Positions 8,602 to 16,933 of a DNA stretch of 30,206 nucleotides are shown here, piece by piece. Origin of the DNA: F1-120-MAGs118 sp013360535. GTDB lineage: Bacteria > Planctomycetota > UBA1135 > GCA-002686595. The stretch lies in assembly GCA_026647215.1 (NCBI GenBank), contig JAPKHC010000045.1, positions 1 through 30,206 of the forward strand. Reading direction: 5' to 3'. Each line of letters begins with the position of its first letter. Position 1 is the stretch's first letter. The translations under genes and the position numbers were made by a program. Under the pieces are notes generated by a model. It was not told where the DNA came from. It did not search any database and saw only the letters and a program-made list of their open reading frames with translations.

Positions 8602-10140
8602 ATGCTCGGGCGAATCGTCGGTGTGGTGCTCGCGTGTGCGTTGGGCGGCGGCGTCGGGCCCACGGGGGACAAGCTCTCGAAGGAACACCGCGAGGCCTTC
8701 GTGGCGCTCGCGGAGCAGGCCCGCGACGCCAAGCCGGAAAAACGGCGCAGCGCGGTGCGCGCGCTGGCGGAGTTCGGCGGCGAGGAGGCCTGGCGGCTGG
8801 TGTTCGCGGCGCTGGAGGACGCGGATTCTTCCGTGGGCGACGCGGCGCAGCGGTCGATCGGGCGGCTGGCGGATCCCAAGCTCGCGTTGGAGCTGTGCGG
8901 CCCGGCGGGGCTCGGCTCGAAGGAAGAGCGCGTGCAGTTGCGCGCGGCGGAGGCCTTGGGGCGGCTGCAGGTCGGCATCGATGGCGAGCGGCTGGCGCGC
9001 GCGCTTTCGCCGCGTGGCGGTGAGCGCGACCGGCTGCTCGTGTGGTCGATCGAACGGCTGGCGGCGGGTGGCAAGTTGCTCGGGGACGCGGGCAAGGTGG
9101 CGCGGGAGCTGGAGAAGCTCGAGCGTTCGGACGGAGACAAGGGACTTGCGGGGGCGGCATTGTGCGCGCTGGCCGAGCTCGCGCCGGCGCGGGCGCTCGA
9201 CCTCGCGCGCGATTCGCTGCGCGACCGTTCAGCCGAGAAACGCTGCGCGGCGGCACTGGTGCTGGGGCGGTTGAAACCGCCGGATGCGCTCGGCGAGGCG
9301 CTGCGGCTCTCGGGCGACGCGGATGCACGCGTGCGCATGCGGGGCATCGAGTGCCTCGACGCGATCGGCACGCGCGCGTCGATGCTCGCCATCGTTGGTC
9401 GGCTCGCCAGCGAGCCGCGCCTGCGGGTGCGCTGGCGCGCGGTCGACCTGCTGCAGCGCACCTCGGGGCTCAAGCACCGGCTCGACCCGCGGCCGTGGAA
9501 GCTCTGGGCCGAAGAACTGCCCGAAGGACGCGTGCTCAAGCGCGGCATGTCGCCGGAGGCCGCGGCAAGGGCCGAGGCCCAAGGTGCGACTCGCGCGAGC
9601 GGCTTCGCAGGGCTCTCGATCCTCTCGGACCACGTGGCGTTCCTGTTCGATTTCTCCGGGTCGATGTGGACGCCGATGGCGGACGGTCGCGTGCCGAAGG
9701 ACATCGTCGACGCCAAGCTGCGGCTCGCGCTCGAGGCCCTGCCTGAGACGACCGAGTTCAACCTGATCCCGTTCACCAACGTGCCGATCCCGTACGCGCC
9801 GGAAGCGCGCGCAGCGAAGCGTGGCGAGGTCGAGAAGGCGCTCGAGTGGTTCTCGAAGTGCCGCGAGAAGGGGCGCGGCAACTTCTACGACGCCGCGCGC
9901 ATCGCGATGGTCGATCCGGCGATCGACACGATCGTCGTGCTCACCGACGGCGTGCCCACGGGCGGCCTGCACAGTGAGATGGACCTGATCGTCGCCCTGC
10001 TCCTCGAGCGCGCTCGCACGCGCCCGATCGTGATCGACTCGATCCTCGTCGATTCGCCGCCCGGCACCGTGAAGCGCTGGCGCGAGCTCTCCGAACGCAC
10101 CGGCGGCCGCTCGATCGAGATCGACCTGTCGCAGCCCTGA
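8602..10140 (+). CDS. Exported HEAT-repeat and von Willebrand factor A domain protein
   Basis: This 512-residue protein has a short N-terminal hydrophobic segment (MLGRIVGVVLACALGGGVG) that may be a signal peptide, although no clear cleavage site or lipobox follows. Residues about 35-300 are rich in Ala, Leu and Arg and form HEAT/armadillo-type helical pairs ('RRSAVRALAEFGGEEAWRLV' and similar units). From about residue 340 there is a von Willebrand A domain with a complete metal-ion site: DFSGS (Asp350, Ser352, Ser354) and a later LTDGVP (Asp449). These modules bind partner proteins through a metal ion; no enzyme activity is implied. The start is supported by GGGAGG 8-13 nt upstream. It converges on the next gene with only 13 bp between stop codons. 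Confidence 0.88.
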   Translation: MLGRIVGVVLACALGGGVGPTGDKLSKEHREAFVALAEQARDAKPEKRRSAVRALAEFGGEEAWRLVFAALEDADSSVGDAAQRSIGRLADPKLALELCGPAGLGSKEERVQLRAAEALGRLQVGIDGERLARALSPRGGERDRLLVWSIERLAAGGKLLGDAGKVARELEKLERSDGDKGLAGAALCALAELAPARALDLARDSLRDRSAEKRCAAALVLGRLKPPDALGEALRLSGDADARVRMRGIECLDAIGTRASMLAIVGRLASEPRLRVRWRAVDLLQRTSGLKHRLDPRPWKLWAEELPEGRVLKRGMSPEAAARAEAQGATRASGFAGLSILSDHVAFLFDFSGSMWTPMADGRVPKDIVDAKLRLALEALPETTEFNLIPFTNVPIPYAPEARAAKRGEVEKALEWFSKCREKGRGNFYDAARIAMVDPAIDTIVVLTDGVPTGGLHSEMDLIVALLLERARTRPIVIDSILVDSPPGTVKRWRELSERTGGRSIEIDLSQP

Positions 10141-10153
10141 GGGACCGTGTGGC

Positions 10154-11044
10154 TCAAGGCTTGGTCGACGAGCGGCGCTTGAGACGCTCGATCACGCGCC
10201 GGAAGAGCTCGGGATCCAGAGCGTGCAGCTCCTCGCGAGCCTCGATGGAGATCGAGCGGCCCGCGACGTCGGCGGCGAGCAGCAGCGAGAAGCGACGCGC
10301 GGGTGTCAGCGTCGAATCTGAGGCGGGTGCGAGCGCGCGGCGGCAACGCTCGGCCCATTCGTCGTCTTGGGCGGGAAGGTCGACGATCCCGCGCCACCAG
10401 GCCTCGGCGAGAAGGCGCTCGCGGGCTTCATCGTCACCCCGTTCGCGTGCGAGCTCCTCATGCAGGGCGCGCAAGCGCTCGGCGCGAGTCCAAAGCGGTT
10501 CGAACGCGCTCGGATCGAGCGTCAGGCCTCGGCCATAGGCCACGCGCGCGTCCTCGTGGCCCTGCCAAGACCACAGGTCGGCCCAGACGAATTGCTCCGG
10601 CGCCGAAGTGTCCTTCACGGTCGCGCAAGTGCGGAGCGTTTCGGCCGCCTTGCGCTCCTGCTGCAGCAGCAGGTGAGCGCGCGCGAGCAACGCCGGTTCG
10701 AACAATCGCGAGCCGGGCGGCTGGCGGCTCGCGAGCGAGGTGATGCGCCGCGCGAGCGCCTCCAGTGCCTTCGAGGTCGCCGCGTGGCTCAGCTCGCCCG
10801 AACGTGAGCGCGCAGGGAGGCTCCAGAGAGCGCTCGAAAGCACCTGAGCGCCGGATTGGGGCCCGAGACCTGCTCGTGCGAGGAATTCCAGTGCGGCGTG
10901 CATCGCCTGCAGCTCTGGCCGGTCCTCGCGTGGCTCGTCACCCGCTCCGAGGCTCCGCCGGGCCCCCTCGACATCGAGCTCCTCGAGCGCCTGCAAAGCC
11001 CGATCCCAGCGGGATTGGTTGGTGGGGAAGAGGTCGTGCTGCAT
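10154..11044 (-). CDS. Hypothetical helical-repeat (TPR-like) protein
   Basis: This 296-residue protein does not match a family I recognise. It is Ala-, Leu-, Arg- and Glu-rich, has no signal peptide or membrane helix, and appears all-helical. Several stretches resemble tetratricopeptide pairs, for example 'DRALQALEELDVEGARRSL' and 'DARVAYGRGLTLDPSAFEPL'. It is read from ATG at 11044; the open frame continues much further upstream, but only because it runs antisense through the kinase gene on the other strand. It is divergent from that kinase with 66 bp between the starts, so the two may be co-regulated. TAGACT at 11066-11061 could be its -10 box. A role as a kinase partner is a guess from position only. 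Confidence 0.7.
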   Translation of the reverse strand: MQHDLFPTNQSRWDRALQALEELDVEGARRSLGAGDEPREDRPELQAMHAALEFLARAGLGPQSGAQVLSSALWSLPARSRSGELSHAATSKALEALARRITSLASRQPPGSRLFEPALLARAHLLLQQERKAAETLRTCATVKDTSAPEQFVWADLWSWQGHEDARVAYGRGLTLDPSAFEPLWTRAERLRALHEELARERGDDEARERLLAEAWWRGIVDLPAQDDEWAERCRRALAPASDSTLTPARRFSLLLAADVAGRSISIEAREELHALDPELFRRVIERLKRRSSTKP

Positions 11045-11110
11045 CGTGGCAAGGGCGAAGAGTCTACGCGTGCCCGCCGCGGCGTGGGGGAGCGCCCGTA
11101 AGATCGGGGC

Positions 11111-14029
11111 ATGGCCGAGCCGCACTCGCTGGGAACGTCGGGCGGAGATCCGCTCGAGGAACTCGTGTTCCTGTACCTCGAGGAGCGCGAGCAGGGGATC
11201 GTGTCCGGCATCGCGGAGTTCGAGGAGCGGCACCCCGAGGCGGCGCGCGACGAGGTGCGCAGCCGCATCCGGTCGCTGGAGGCGGCGGGGCTGCTGGCGA
11301 CGACGGCGGCGGGCGATCCGTTCCCGGAGCGTCTGGGCGAGTTCCAGCTGCTCGAGCGCCTCGGCGGAGGCGGCATGGGCGTCGTGTTCCGCGCGCAGCA
11401 GACGTCGCTCGGCCGAGAGGTCGCGCTCAAGCTCATCCGGCCTGAGCAGCTCTACTTTCCGCGCGCGAAGGAGCGCTTTCGGCGCGAGGTCGAGGCCGTG
11501 GCGCGGCTCGCGCATCCGGGCATCGTGCCGGTGTATGCCTGCGGCGAGGAGCGCGGCGTTCCCTACTACGCGATGGAGCTCGTCGCCGGGCGTTCGCTCG
11601 GCGACGTCCTGCGGCCGCTCGTGGCGCGCGAGCCGCGCACGCTGACGGGCCGTGACCTCGCGACCGAGTTCGCGGGCGAAGCGCGCGGCCCGATCTTCGA
11701 GCGCGGCTGGGTTGACGCGTGCCTCGAGCTCGCGCGCGACGTCGCGCTCGCGCTCGACCACGCGCACTCGCGCGGAGTGCTGCACCGCGACGTGAAACCC
11801 TCGAACGTCATGCTGACGCCGGATGGGCGAGCGCGGCTGCTCGACTTCGGCCTCGCGGCGCATTCGGGATCCGCGCGGCTCACGGGGACAGGCGCGCAGC
11901 TCGGCTCGACCGCGTACATGTCGCCGGAGCTCGCGACGGGCCGTGCCGCCGAGGCCGACGCGCGCGCCGATGTGTACTCGCTCGGCGCCACGCTGTACGA
12001 GCTGCTCACGTTGCGCCTGCCCTACACGGGGGCGAGCACGACCGAGATCGTCGAGCGCATCCAGGACGGCCGCGCAGTCGCGCCGCGCCGCCTGAATCCG
12101 GCGCTGTCGGCCGACGCGGAGACGGTGTGCCTCACGGCGATGGCGCCCGATCCCGCGCGGCGCTACGCGAGCGCGCGCGCGTTCGCGGACGACCTGCAGC
12201 GTGTGCTCGACGGCCAGCCGATCGCGGCACGGCGAGCGAGCGGTGCCGAGCGGGTCGCGCACTGGGCGCGGCGCCATCCGGCGCAGGCGACTTCCGTCGC
12301 GCTCGCGGCGTTGCTCGTCGTCGGCGGGCCGCTCGTGTTCGGCCTGCAGCAGGCGCGTGCGGCGAGCGAGCAGCGCCGGCTGAACTCGGACCTGCGCTCG
12401 GCCAACGAGGAGGTCCGCAAGCGAGAGGAAGGGCTCGCGGCGGCGAACAAGGCGCTCGAGGAACGGCGCGTCGCGGCGGAGCAGGCGGCGCAGCGTGCGC
12501 AACGCAACTTCGAGCGCGCGCAGCAGTCGGTCGACGAGATGCTCGCGGGCGTCGCCGGTGACGAGCTCGCCAACGTGCCCCAGATGGAGAGCGTGCGGCG
12601 CGCGCTGTTCGAGAAGGCGCTCGCGTTCTACAGCGAGCTCCTCGAGGAGGCGCCCGACGATCCCGACGTGAAGCGCGAGCACGCGCGCACGCTGCGCTCG
12701 ATCGGCGACCTCCTGAGCGAGCTCGGGCGCTTCGACGAGGCCGGCGACAAGTTCAATGCGGCGATCGAACTGCTGCGCGAGCTCGAGCGCGACGACCCTT
12801 CGTTGCTCACCAAGCATGCGCTCGCGCAGACGATCGGCCAGCTCGGCAACCAGCACTCCAACCGCGGCGAACGCGAGGCCTCCGAAGCCCTGTGGCGCGA
12901 GGCGATCGCGCTGCTCGAGGATCTGGGCGACGAACTGAAGACGGCCCCGCGCGCCGGGACGGATCTCGTCCTGCTTCGGAATTCGCTCGCTTTTGGCCTG
13001 TTTGCGGGTGGAGACGCGCAGGCGAGCCTCGAGCAGTACCTCACAGCCATCGAGGAAGCGCGACCGCTGCACGTAGCGGATCCGGGCAATGCCGAGATCA
13101 GTTATGCGCTCGCGAGTTCGCTCAGCGCCGCTGCGCAGGTGCACGGGCACTTGTTGCAGCCCGTGGAGGCCGATCGCGCCTATGCGGAGGCCTTCACGAT
13201 GCTCGAGCAATGCGTGCGCGTCGATCCGTCGTCGGTGCGCTTGCGCGCGCAGCTCGTCGAGGTCGCGAACAACTACGGCGTGCGCCTGCTGACGAGCAGC
13301 GACACGGTCTTGACCGAGCGTGTGCTCCGCCAAGGTGTCGAGGCGGCGCGCACGCTCGCGAGCGACTTTCCGGCCGATCCGGAGAAACGCAAGAGTCTCG
13401 CGGTGATCGCGCTCAACCTCGCGGTGCACTACGCGAACGCGGGAAGGTTCGCGGAAGCTGCCCCGGCGATGCGAGTGTCCGTCGATGCGCTCGAGTCGCT
13501 GAGGGCGGAGCATCCGGAGATCGTCGAGTATCCGTACTTCCTCGGCGCGGCGCTGTCGAACGCGGCGGGCTGCGCGGTGGAGCTCGGCGATCTCGAAGGT
13601 GCCGAGCGCGACTCGAAGCGGGCTGTCGAGCTGCTGCGCGGCGCGCTCGAGGCCACGGGCGGTCACATCGGCGTCAAGGTGAACCTGTCGAGCGCGTTGT
13701 TCCAGCGCGCCGGCGTGCATGCGGCGCGCGGGGACGTCGCGCGGGCTCTGGAGACGGCGGAGGAGAGCCTGGCGCTCGAGCCCCGGCGCTCCGACGTGCT
13801 GTACGAGGGGGTCGAGATCCTCGGGGCGATCGCGCAGGCCGCGCGCGCGGCGGCCGATCCCGAACGCGCGGAGCGTGCGGTCGAGCTGGCGCTGGCGACC
13901 TTCGAGCTCGCGATCCAGTCGGGGTACAACGACCGGAATCGGGCCAGAAATGCCGAAAAACTGGCGCTCGTGCGCGAGCGGCCGAGATTCGCGGAGTTGC
14001 TCGCGCAGATTCCCGAGGTCGGCGACTAG
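11111..14029 (+). CDS. Transmembrane eukaryote-like Ser/Thr protein kinase with TPR-rich C-terminal half
   Basis: This 972-residue receptor-type kinase has an N-terminal helical lead, then a Hanks-type kinase domain at about residues 78-370. All key motifs are present: glycine loop LGGGGMGVVF, VALK (Lys107), HRDVKPSN (Asp227), DFG (Asp245), SPE (271-273) and DVYSLG. An insert of about 30 residues lies between the hinge and helix E. One membrane helix follows (about 392-412), then a charged coiled coil (415-480) and tetratricopeptide-like repeats to the end. By this topology the kinase is cytoplasmic and the repeats are probably periplasmic. Planctomycete genomes carry many kinases of this build. 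The target is unknown. TAAGAT at 11099-11104 lies six bases before the ATG, so a leaderless mRNA is possible. Confidence 0.93.
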   Translation: MAEPHSLGTSGGDPLEELVFLYLEEREQGIVSGIAEFEERHPEAARDEVRSRIRSLEAAGLLATTAAGDPFPERLGEFQLLERLGGGGMGVVFRAQQTSLGREVALKLIRPEQLYFPRAKERFRREVEAVARLAHPGIVPVYACGEERGVPYYAMELVAGRSLGDVLRPLVAREPRTLTGRDLATEFAGEARGPIFERGWVDACLELARDVALALDHAHSRGVLHRDVKPSNVMLTPDGRARLLDFGLAAHSGSARLTGTGAQLGSTAYMSPELATGRAAEADARADVYSLGATLYELLTLRLPYTGASTTEIVERIQDGRAVAPRRLNPALSADAETVCLTAMAPDPARRYASARAFADDLQRVLDGQPIAARRASGAERVAHWARRHPAQATSVALAALLVVGGPLVFGLQQARAASEQRRLNSDLRSANEEVRKREEGLAAANKALEERRVAAEQAAQRAQRNFERAQQSVDEMLAGVAGDELANVPQMESVRRALFEKALAFYSELLEEAPDDPDVKREHARTLRSIGDLLSELGRFDEAGDKFNAAIELLRELERDDPSLLTKHALAQTIGQLGNQHSNRGEREASEALWREAIALLEDLGDELKTAPRAGTDLVLLRNSLAFGLFAGGDAQASLEQYLTAIEEARPLHVADPGNAEISYALASSLSAAAQVHGHLLQPVEADRAYAEAFTMLEQCVRVDPSSVRLRAQLVEVANNYGVRLLTSSDTVLTERVLRQGVEAARTLASDFPADPEKRKSLAVIALNLAVHYANAGRFAEAAPAMRVSVDALESLRAEHPEIVEYPYFLGAALSNAAGCAVELGDLEGAERDSKRAVELLRGALEATGGHIGVKVNLSSALFQRAGVHAARGDVARALETAEESLALEPRRSDVLYEGVEILGAIAQAARAAADPERAERAVELALATFELAIQSGYNDRNRARNAEKLALVRERPRFAELLAQIPEVGD

Positions 14030-14082
14030 CGCTGACGGAACTGCAACTGGCGGCGAAGCGACGGTCGTCGTAGCTTGCCCCC

Positions 14083-14844
14083 GTGAGCTTCCCGTGGACG
14101 ATCCAGATCGGCTCGATCGCGCTGTCGGCGCACGCGCTGTTCGAGCTCGCCGCCTATGTCGTGGGCTTCGTGCTTGTGGCGCGTGCGCGACGCAGCCACG
14201 GTGACGCGGTTTCCGTCGATGCACGCTGGCGACTGTCGGCCGTTGCGCTGCTCGGCGCAGCGCTCGGATCGAAGCTCGTGCATTGGGGCGAGCACCTGCC
14301 GGAGCTGCTGGCGCACGGAGACGCGCTCGCGTGGATGGGGGGCAAGTCGATCGTCGGCGGCCTGATCGGCGGCACGTTCGCGGTCGAGCTCACCAAGGCG
14401 CGCATGGGGATTGTGGAGCGCACGGGCGACGTGCTCGCCGTGCCGCTGTGCATCTCGATGATGGTCGGGCGTGTCGGATGTTTCGTATCGGGACTGACCG
14501 ATGACACGTACGGCACGCCGACCGCGCTGCCCTGGGGCGTCGACTTTGGAGATGGCGTCGCGCGCCATCCGACGCAGCTCTACGAGATCGTGTTCCTCGG
14601 GTGTCTCGCGCTCGTGCTGAGCCGTCGCCGCGCGTTCGGATGGAACGTGGGAGCGCGTTTCGACGCGTTTTTCTGCGGATATCTGGCCTTCCGGGTGTTC
14701 GTCGACTTCCTGAAGCCGTACACGAGCGTCCCGGCGGACTTCGGTCTCGCCGCGACGCAGTGGGCGGCGCTCGCTGGTCTCCTGTGGCGCCTGCGCTGGC
14801 GTGCGCGCCACACGCCCGAACTTCTTCCCGGAGTCTCCCGGTGA
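14083..14844 (+). CDS. Lgt-like (prolipoprotein diacylglyceryl transferase family) membrane protein, key residues altered
   Basis: This 253-residue polytopic membrane protein belongs to the Lgt family, whose true members move diacylglyceryl from phosphatidylglycerol to a lipobox cysteine. Family landmarks are GGKSIVGGLIGG (86-97), GRVGCF (129-134), RHPTQLYE (161-168) and FRVFVDFLKPY (203-213). It departs from canonical Lgt: the HGG that carries the essential histidine (His103 in E. coli) reads VGG, the Asn of GRxGNF is Cys133, and the Arg of the late FFRxPD motif appears as Lys211. It is therefore probably not the housekeeping Lgt. The GTG start is 6 nt after TAGCTT and no ribosome binding site is visible. 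Its TGA overlaps the radical SAM GTG start (GTGA), so the two are translationally coupled. Confidence 0.8.
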   Translation: MSFPWTIQIGSIALSAHALFELAAYVVGFVLVARARRSHGDAVSVDARWRLSAVALLGAALGSKLVHWGEHLPELLAHGDALAWMGGKSIVGGLIGGTFAVELTKARMGIVERTGDVLAVPLCISMMVGRVGCFVSGLTDDTYGTPTALPWGVDFGDGVARHPTQLYEIVFLGCLALVLSRRRAFGWNVGARFDAFFCGYLAFRVFVDFLKPYTSVPADFGLAATQWAALAGLLWRLRWRARHTPELLPGVSR

Positions 14845-16256
14845 CCGACCGCGTCCGGCCGTATCAGTACTACGACATCGCGATCTCGATCTGCGCGACG
14901 TGCTTCCGGCGCGTCGACGCGAAGCTCGTCTTCCAGGATGACTGCGTCTGGATGCTCAAGCGCTGTCCGGAGCACGGAGCGGAGCGCGTGCTCATCGCCG
15001 ACGACGTCGAGTATTGGCGCCGTGCGCGCGAGGTGTTCCTCAAGCCCTCCGAAATGCCGACGCGCTTCCAGACGCCGGTGAAGCACGGCTGTCCCTACGA
15101 CTGCGGCCTGTGTGCGGACCACGAGCAGCACTCGTGCCTGACGCTGATCGAGATCGGCGACGGCTGCAACCTCGAGTGCCCGGTGTGTTATGCGGCGAGC
15201 GGGCCGAAACGCATGAACTGGCGCTCGCTGGCGGAGGTCGAGCGCATGCTCGATGCCCTCGTCGAGAGCGAGGGCGAGCCCGACGTCGTGCAGATCTCGG
15301 GCGGCGAACCGACGCTGCACCCGGAGTTCTTCGCGATTCTCGACGCTGCGCGCCGCCGGCCGATCCGGCACCTGATGGTGAACACCAACGGGATTCGCAT
15401 CGCGCAGGACGAGGACTTCGCGCGCCAGCTCGCGGGCTACATGCCCGGGTTCGAGGTGTACCTGCAGTTCGATTCGTTCGAGCGCGACACGCTGCTCGCG
15501 CTGCGTGGCGCGGACACGCGCAACGTGCACCGGCAGGCGCTGGAGCGGCTCGAGCGCCTCGGCGTGTCGACGACGCTCGTGGTCACGCTCGCGCGCGGCC
15601 GCAACGACGGCGAGATCGGCAAGCTCGTCGAGCACGCGCTCACGTGGCGCAACGTGCGCGGCATCACGTTCCAGCCCGTGCAGCACGCCGGGCGCGTCGA
15701 AGGGCTCGACGGCGCGCGCGACCGGCTCACGCTGACCGAAGTGCGCCGACGCTTGCTCGAGCAGACGAGCGTCTTCCGGCCGGAGGACGTGCTCCCCGTG
15801 CCGTGCCACCCCGACGCGATCGCGATGGCGTATGCGCTCAAGCTCGACGGCAAGACGGTCCCGCTCACCGGCCTGATCGACCCCAAGGTCCTGATCGAAG
15901 GTGGACGCAACACGATCGCCTACGAGCGCGATGGGACGCTGCAGGCGAAGCTCTTCGCGGCGTTCTCGACGGCGCATTCGCCCCAGTCGGGCGCCGCGAG
16001 CCTCAAGGACCTGCTGTGCTGCCTGCCCAAGGTCGAGTTGCCCGCCGGACTCGGCTACGAGAACCTGTTCCGCGTCGTGATCCTGCAGTTCCTCGACGCG
16101 CATTCCTTCGACGTGCGCTCGGTCAAGAAGAGCTGTGTGCACATCGTGCATCCGCACGACCTGCGCATCATCCCGTTCGACACCTACAACCTCTTCTATC
16201 GCGACGACCTCGAGCGCACGCGCCTCGCTCCACTCGTCGCCGGAGGCGCAAGGTGA
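14841..16256 (+). CDS. Radical SAM enzyme resembling tetraether lipid synthase (Tes)
   Basis: This 471-residue protein has the radical SAM signature C109-NLE-C113-PV-C116 followed by SGGEPTLHPEF (153-163), which bind a [4Fe-4S] cluster and S-adenosylmethionine. Two further cysteine groups precede it: an N-terminal rubredoxin/zinc-ribbon-like set (Cys18, 21, 35, 42) and C84-PYD-C88-GL-C91 with Cys99. More cysteines lie near the C-terminus (PVPCHP, LLCCLP, KKSCVH). This layout, including 'HGCPYDCGLC' and 'EHGAERV', is that of the MJ0619/Tes family. Archaeal Tes joins two lipid tails by C-C bond formation, using several clusters and one rubredoxin-like iron. Bacterial relatives are mostly uncharacterised. 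A lipid or lipid-linked substrate is inferred, strengthened by the coupled Lgt-like gene. GTG start at 14841; its stop overlaps the next gene's start. Confidence 0.85.
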   Translation: MTDRVRPYQYYDIAISICATCFRRVDAKLVFQDDCVWMLKRCPEHGAERVLIADDVEYWRRAREVFLKPSEMPTRFQTPVKHGCPYDCGLCADHEQHSCLTLIEIGDGCNLECPVCYAASGPKRMNWRSLAEVERMLDALVESEGEPDVVQISGGEPTLHPEFFAILDAARRRPIRHLMVNTNGIRIAQDEDFARQLAGYMPGFEVYLQFDSFERDTLLALRGADTRNVHRQALERLERLGVSTTLVVTLARGRNDGEIGKLVEHALTWRNVRGITFQPVQHAGRVEGLDGARDRLTLTEVRRRLLEQTSVFRPEDVLPVPCHPDAIAMAYALKLDGKTVPLTGLIDPKVLIEGGRNTIAYERDGTLQAKLFAAFSTAHSPQSGAASLKDLLCCLPKVELPAGLGYENLFRVVILQFLDAHSFDVRSVKKSCVHIVHPHDLRIIPFDTYNLFYRDDLERTRLAPLVAGGAR

Positions 16257-16600
16257 ACGAGGAACCTCCGCACTCTCGGGACGTTCCCCAACCCGGCTCG
16301 TCCGGCCCTGACTCGGTGCAAGCAGGGATCGCGCTCACCGTCCTCTTGCACATTCTCGCGTACTTTGTCTTTGTCGCCGTCGTCGCCCTTCTCGACTTCA
16401 ATGACTCTCTCCGCCCGATCCTGGTGCTGCTGTTCGTCGGAGTCCTGCAGCTCGTGTACATGCTCCCGGCGTACTTGATCGCCATTTCCCGGAAGCGACG
16501 CCTGACCGCGCGCGGCTTGCTGATCGGCGCGACGGTGACGTTCCTCTTGAACGCCGCGTGTTTGGGTGTCTCGATGGCCGGGATCGCGTTGGGCAGATGA
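16253..16600 (+). CDS. Small three-helix membrane protein, paralog 1 of 4
   Basis: This 115-residue protein is of unknown function. After a polar N-terminus of about 23 residues (proline/serine-rich), three hydrophobic segments are predicted at about 25-45, 55-75 and 85-110. It shares with the three following proteins a pattern of polar residues inside the membrane: His in helix 1 (LLH), Gln then Tyr and Pro in helix 2 (LQLVYMLPA), a basic loop (RKRRLTARG) and Asn-Cys in helix 3 (LLNAAC). The GTG start at 16253 sits in GTGA overlapping the radical SAM stop, with a GGAGG sequence at about 16242-16246, so it is translated with that gene. Only a frame-level pattern match supports the family; I know no named domain. 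Confidence 0.8.
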   Translation: MNEEPPHSRDVPQPGSSGPDSVQAGIALTVLLHILAYFVFVAVVALLDFNDSLRPILVLLFVGVLQLVYMLPAYLIAISRKRRLTARGLLIGATVTFLLNAACLGVSMAGIALGR

Positions 16601-16914
16601 GGAACGGGATGCAAGCGGACACGGCGAGGAACTCCGGAACGGTGCTGCTCGGAGTGGGTCTCGCGCTGGCGTTGCATTTCGCGTTCGCGGCCGTGTGCCT
16701 GACCTTCGGGAGTTCCCTGTTCGAGGGGCCTGGAATGGGACTGTGGCCCTTGATGTGGATCGGTGGGACACAGTGGCTGTACCTGGCGCCCGCAGGGATC
16801 GTGGCGGCCTGGCGAAAGCGCTGGCGCACGCTCGTCGGCTTGCTCTGCGCAGGCGGAGTCACCATCGTGTTCAACATTGTCGGTCTGTGGCTCGCCTTGC
16901 GAGGCGTCGGCTGA
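16597..16914 (+). CDS. Small three-helix membrane protein, paralog 2 of 4
   Basis: This 105-residue protein is read from ATG at 16597 in an ATGA overlap with the previous stop; ATG at 16609 is an alternative start. It has the family pattern: an SGTVLL entry, His in helix 1 (LALHF), TQWLYLAPA in helix 2, the basic loop WRKRWRTLVG and Asn in helix 3 (VFNIVG). It is the most divergent of the four in helix 3, where the shared Cys after the Asn is replaced (N-I-V-G in place of N-A-A-C), and it is Trp-rich. No signal peptide beyond the first helix. Function unknown; co-translation with the radical SAM gene argues for a shared membrane process. Confidence 0.78.
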   Translation: MRNGMQADTARNSGTVLLGVGLALALHFAFAAVCLTFGSSLFEGPGMGLWPLMWIGGTQWLYLAPAGIVAAWRKRWRTLVGLLCAGGVTIVFNIVGLWLALRGVG

Positions 16915-16933
16915 CAGGCTGACAGCGCAAGTC

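Noticed and set aside
11045..14224. Upstream part of the long minus-strand frame ending at 10154
   Set aside because: Only the last 296 codons are believable. The upstream part lies opposite the kinase gene with its complete HRD/DFG motifs and has shadow-like composition.
14083..14844. Housekeeping lipoprotein transferase lgt
   Set aside because: The essential histidine motif and two other key positions differ, so the symbol lgt was not used.
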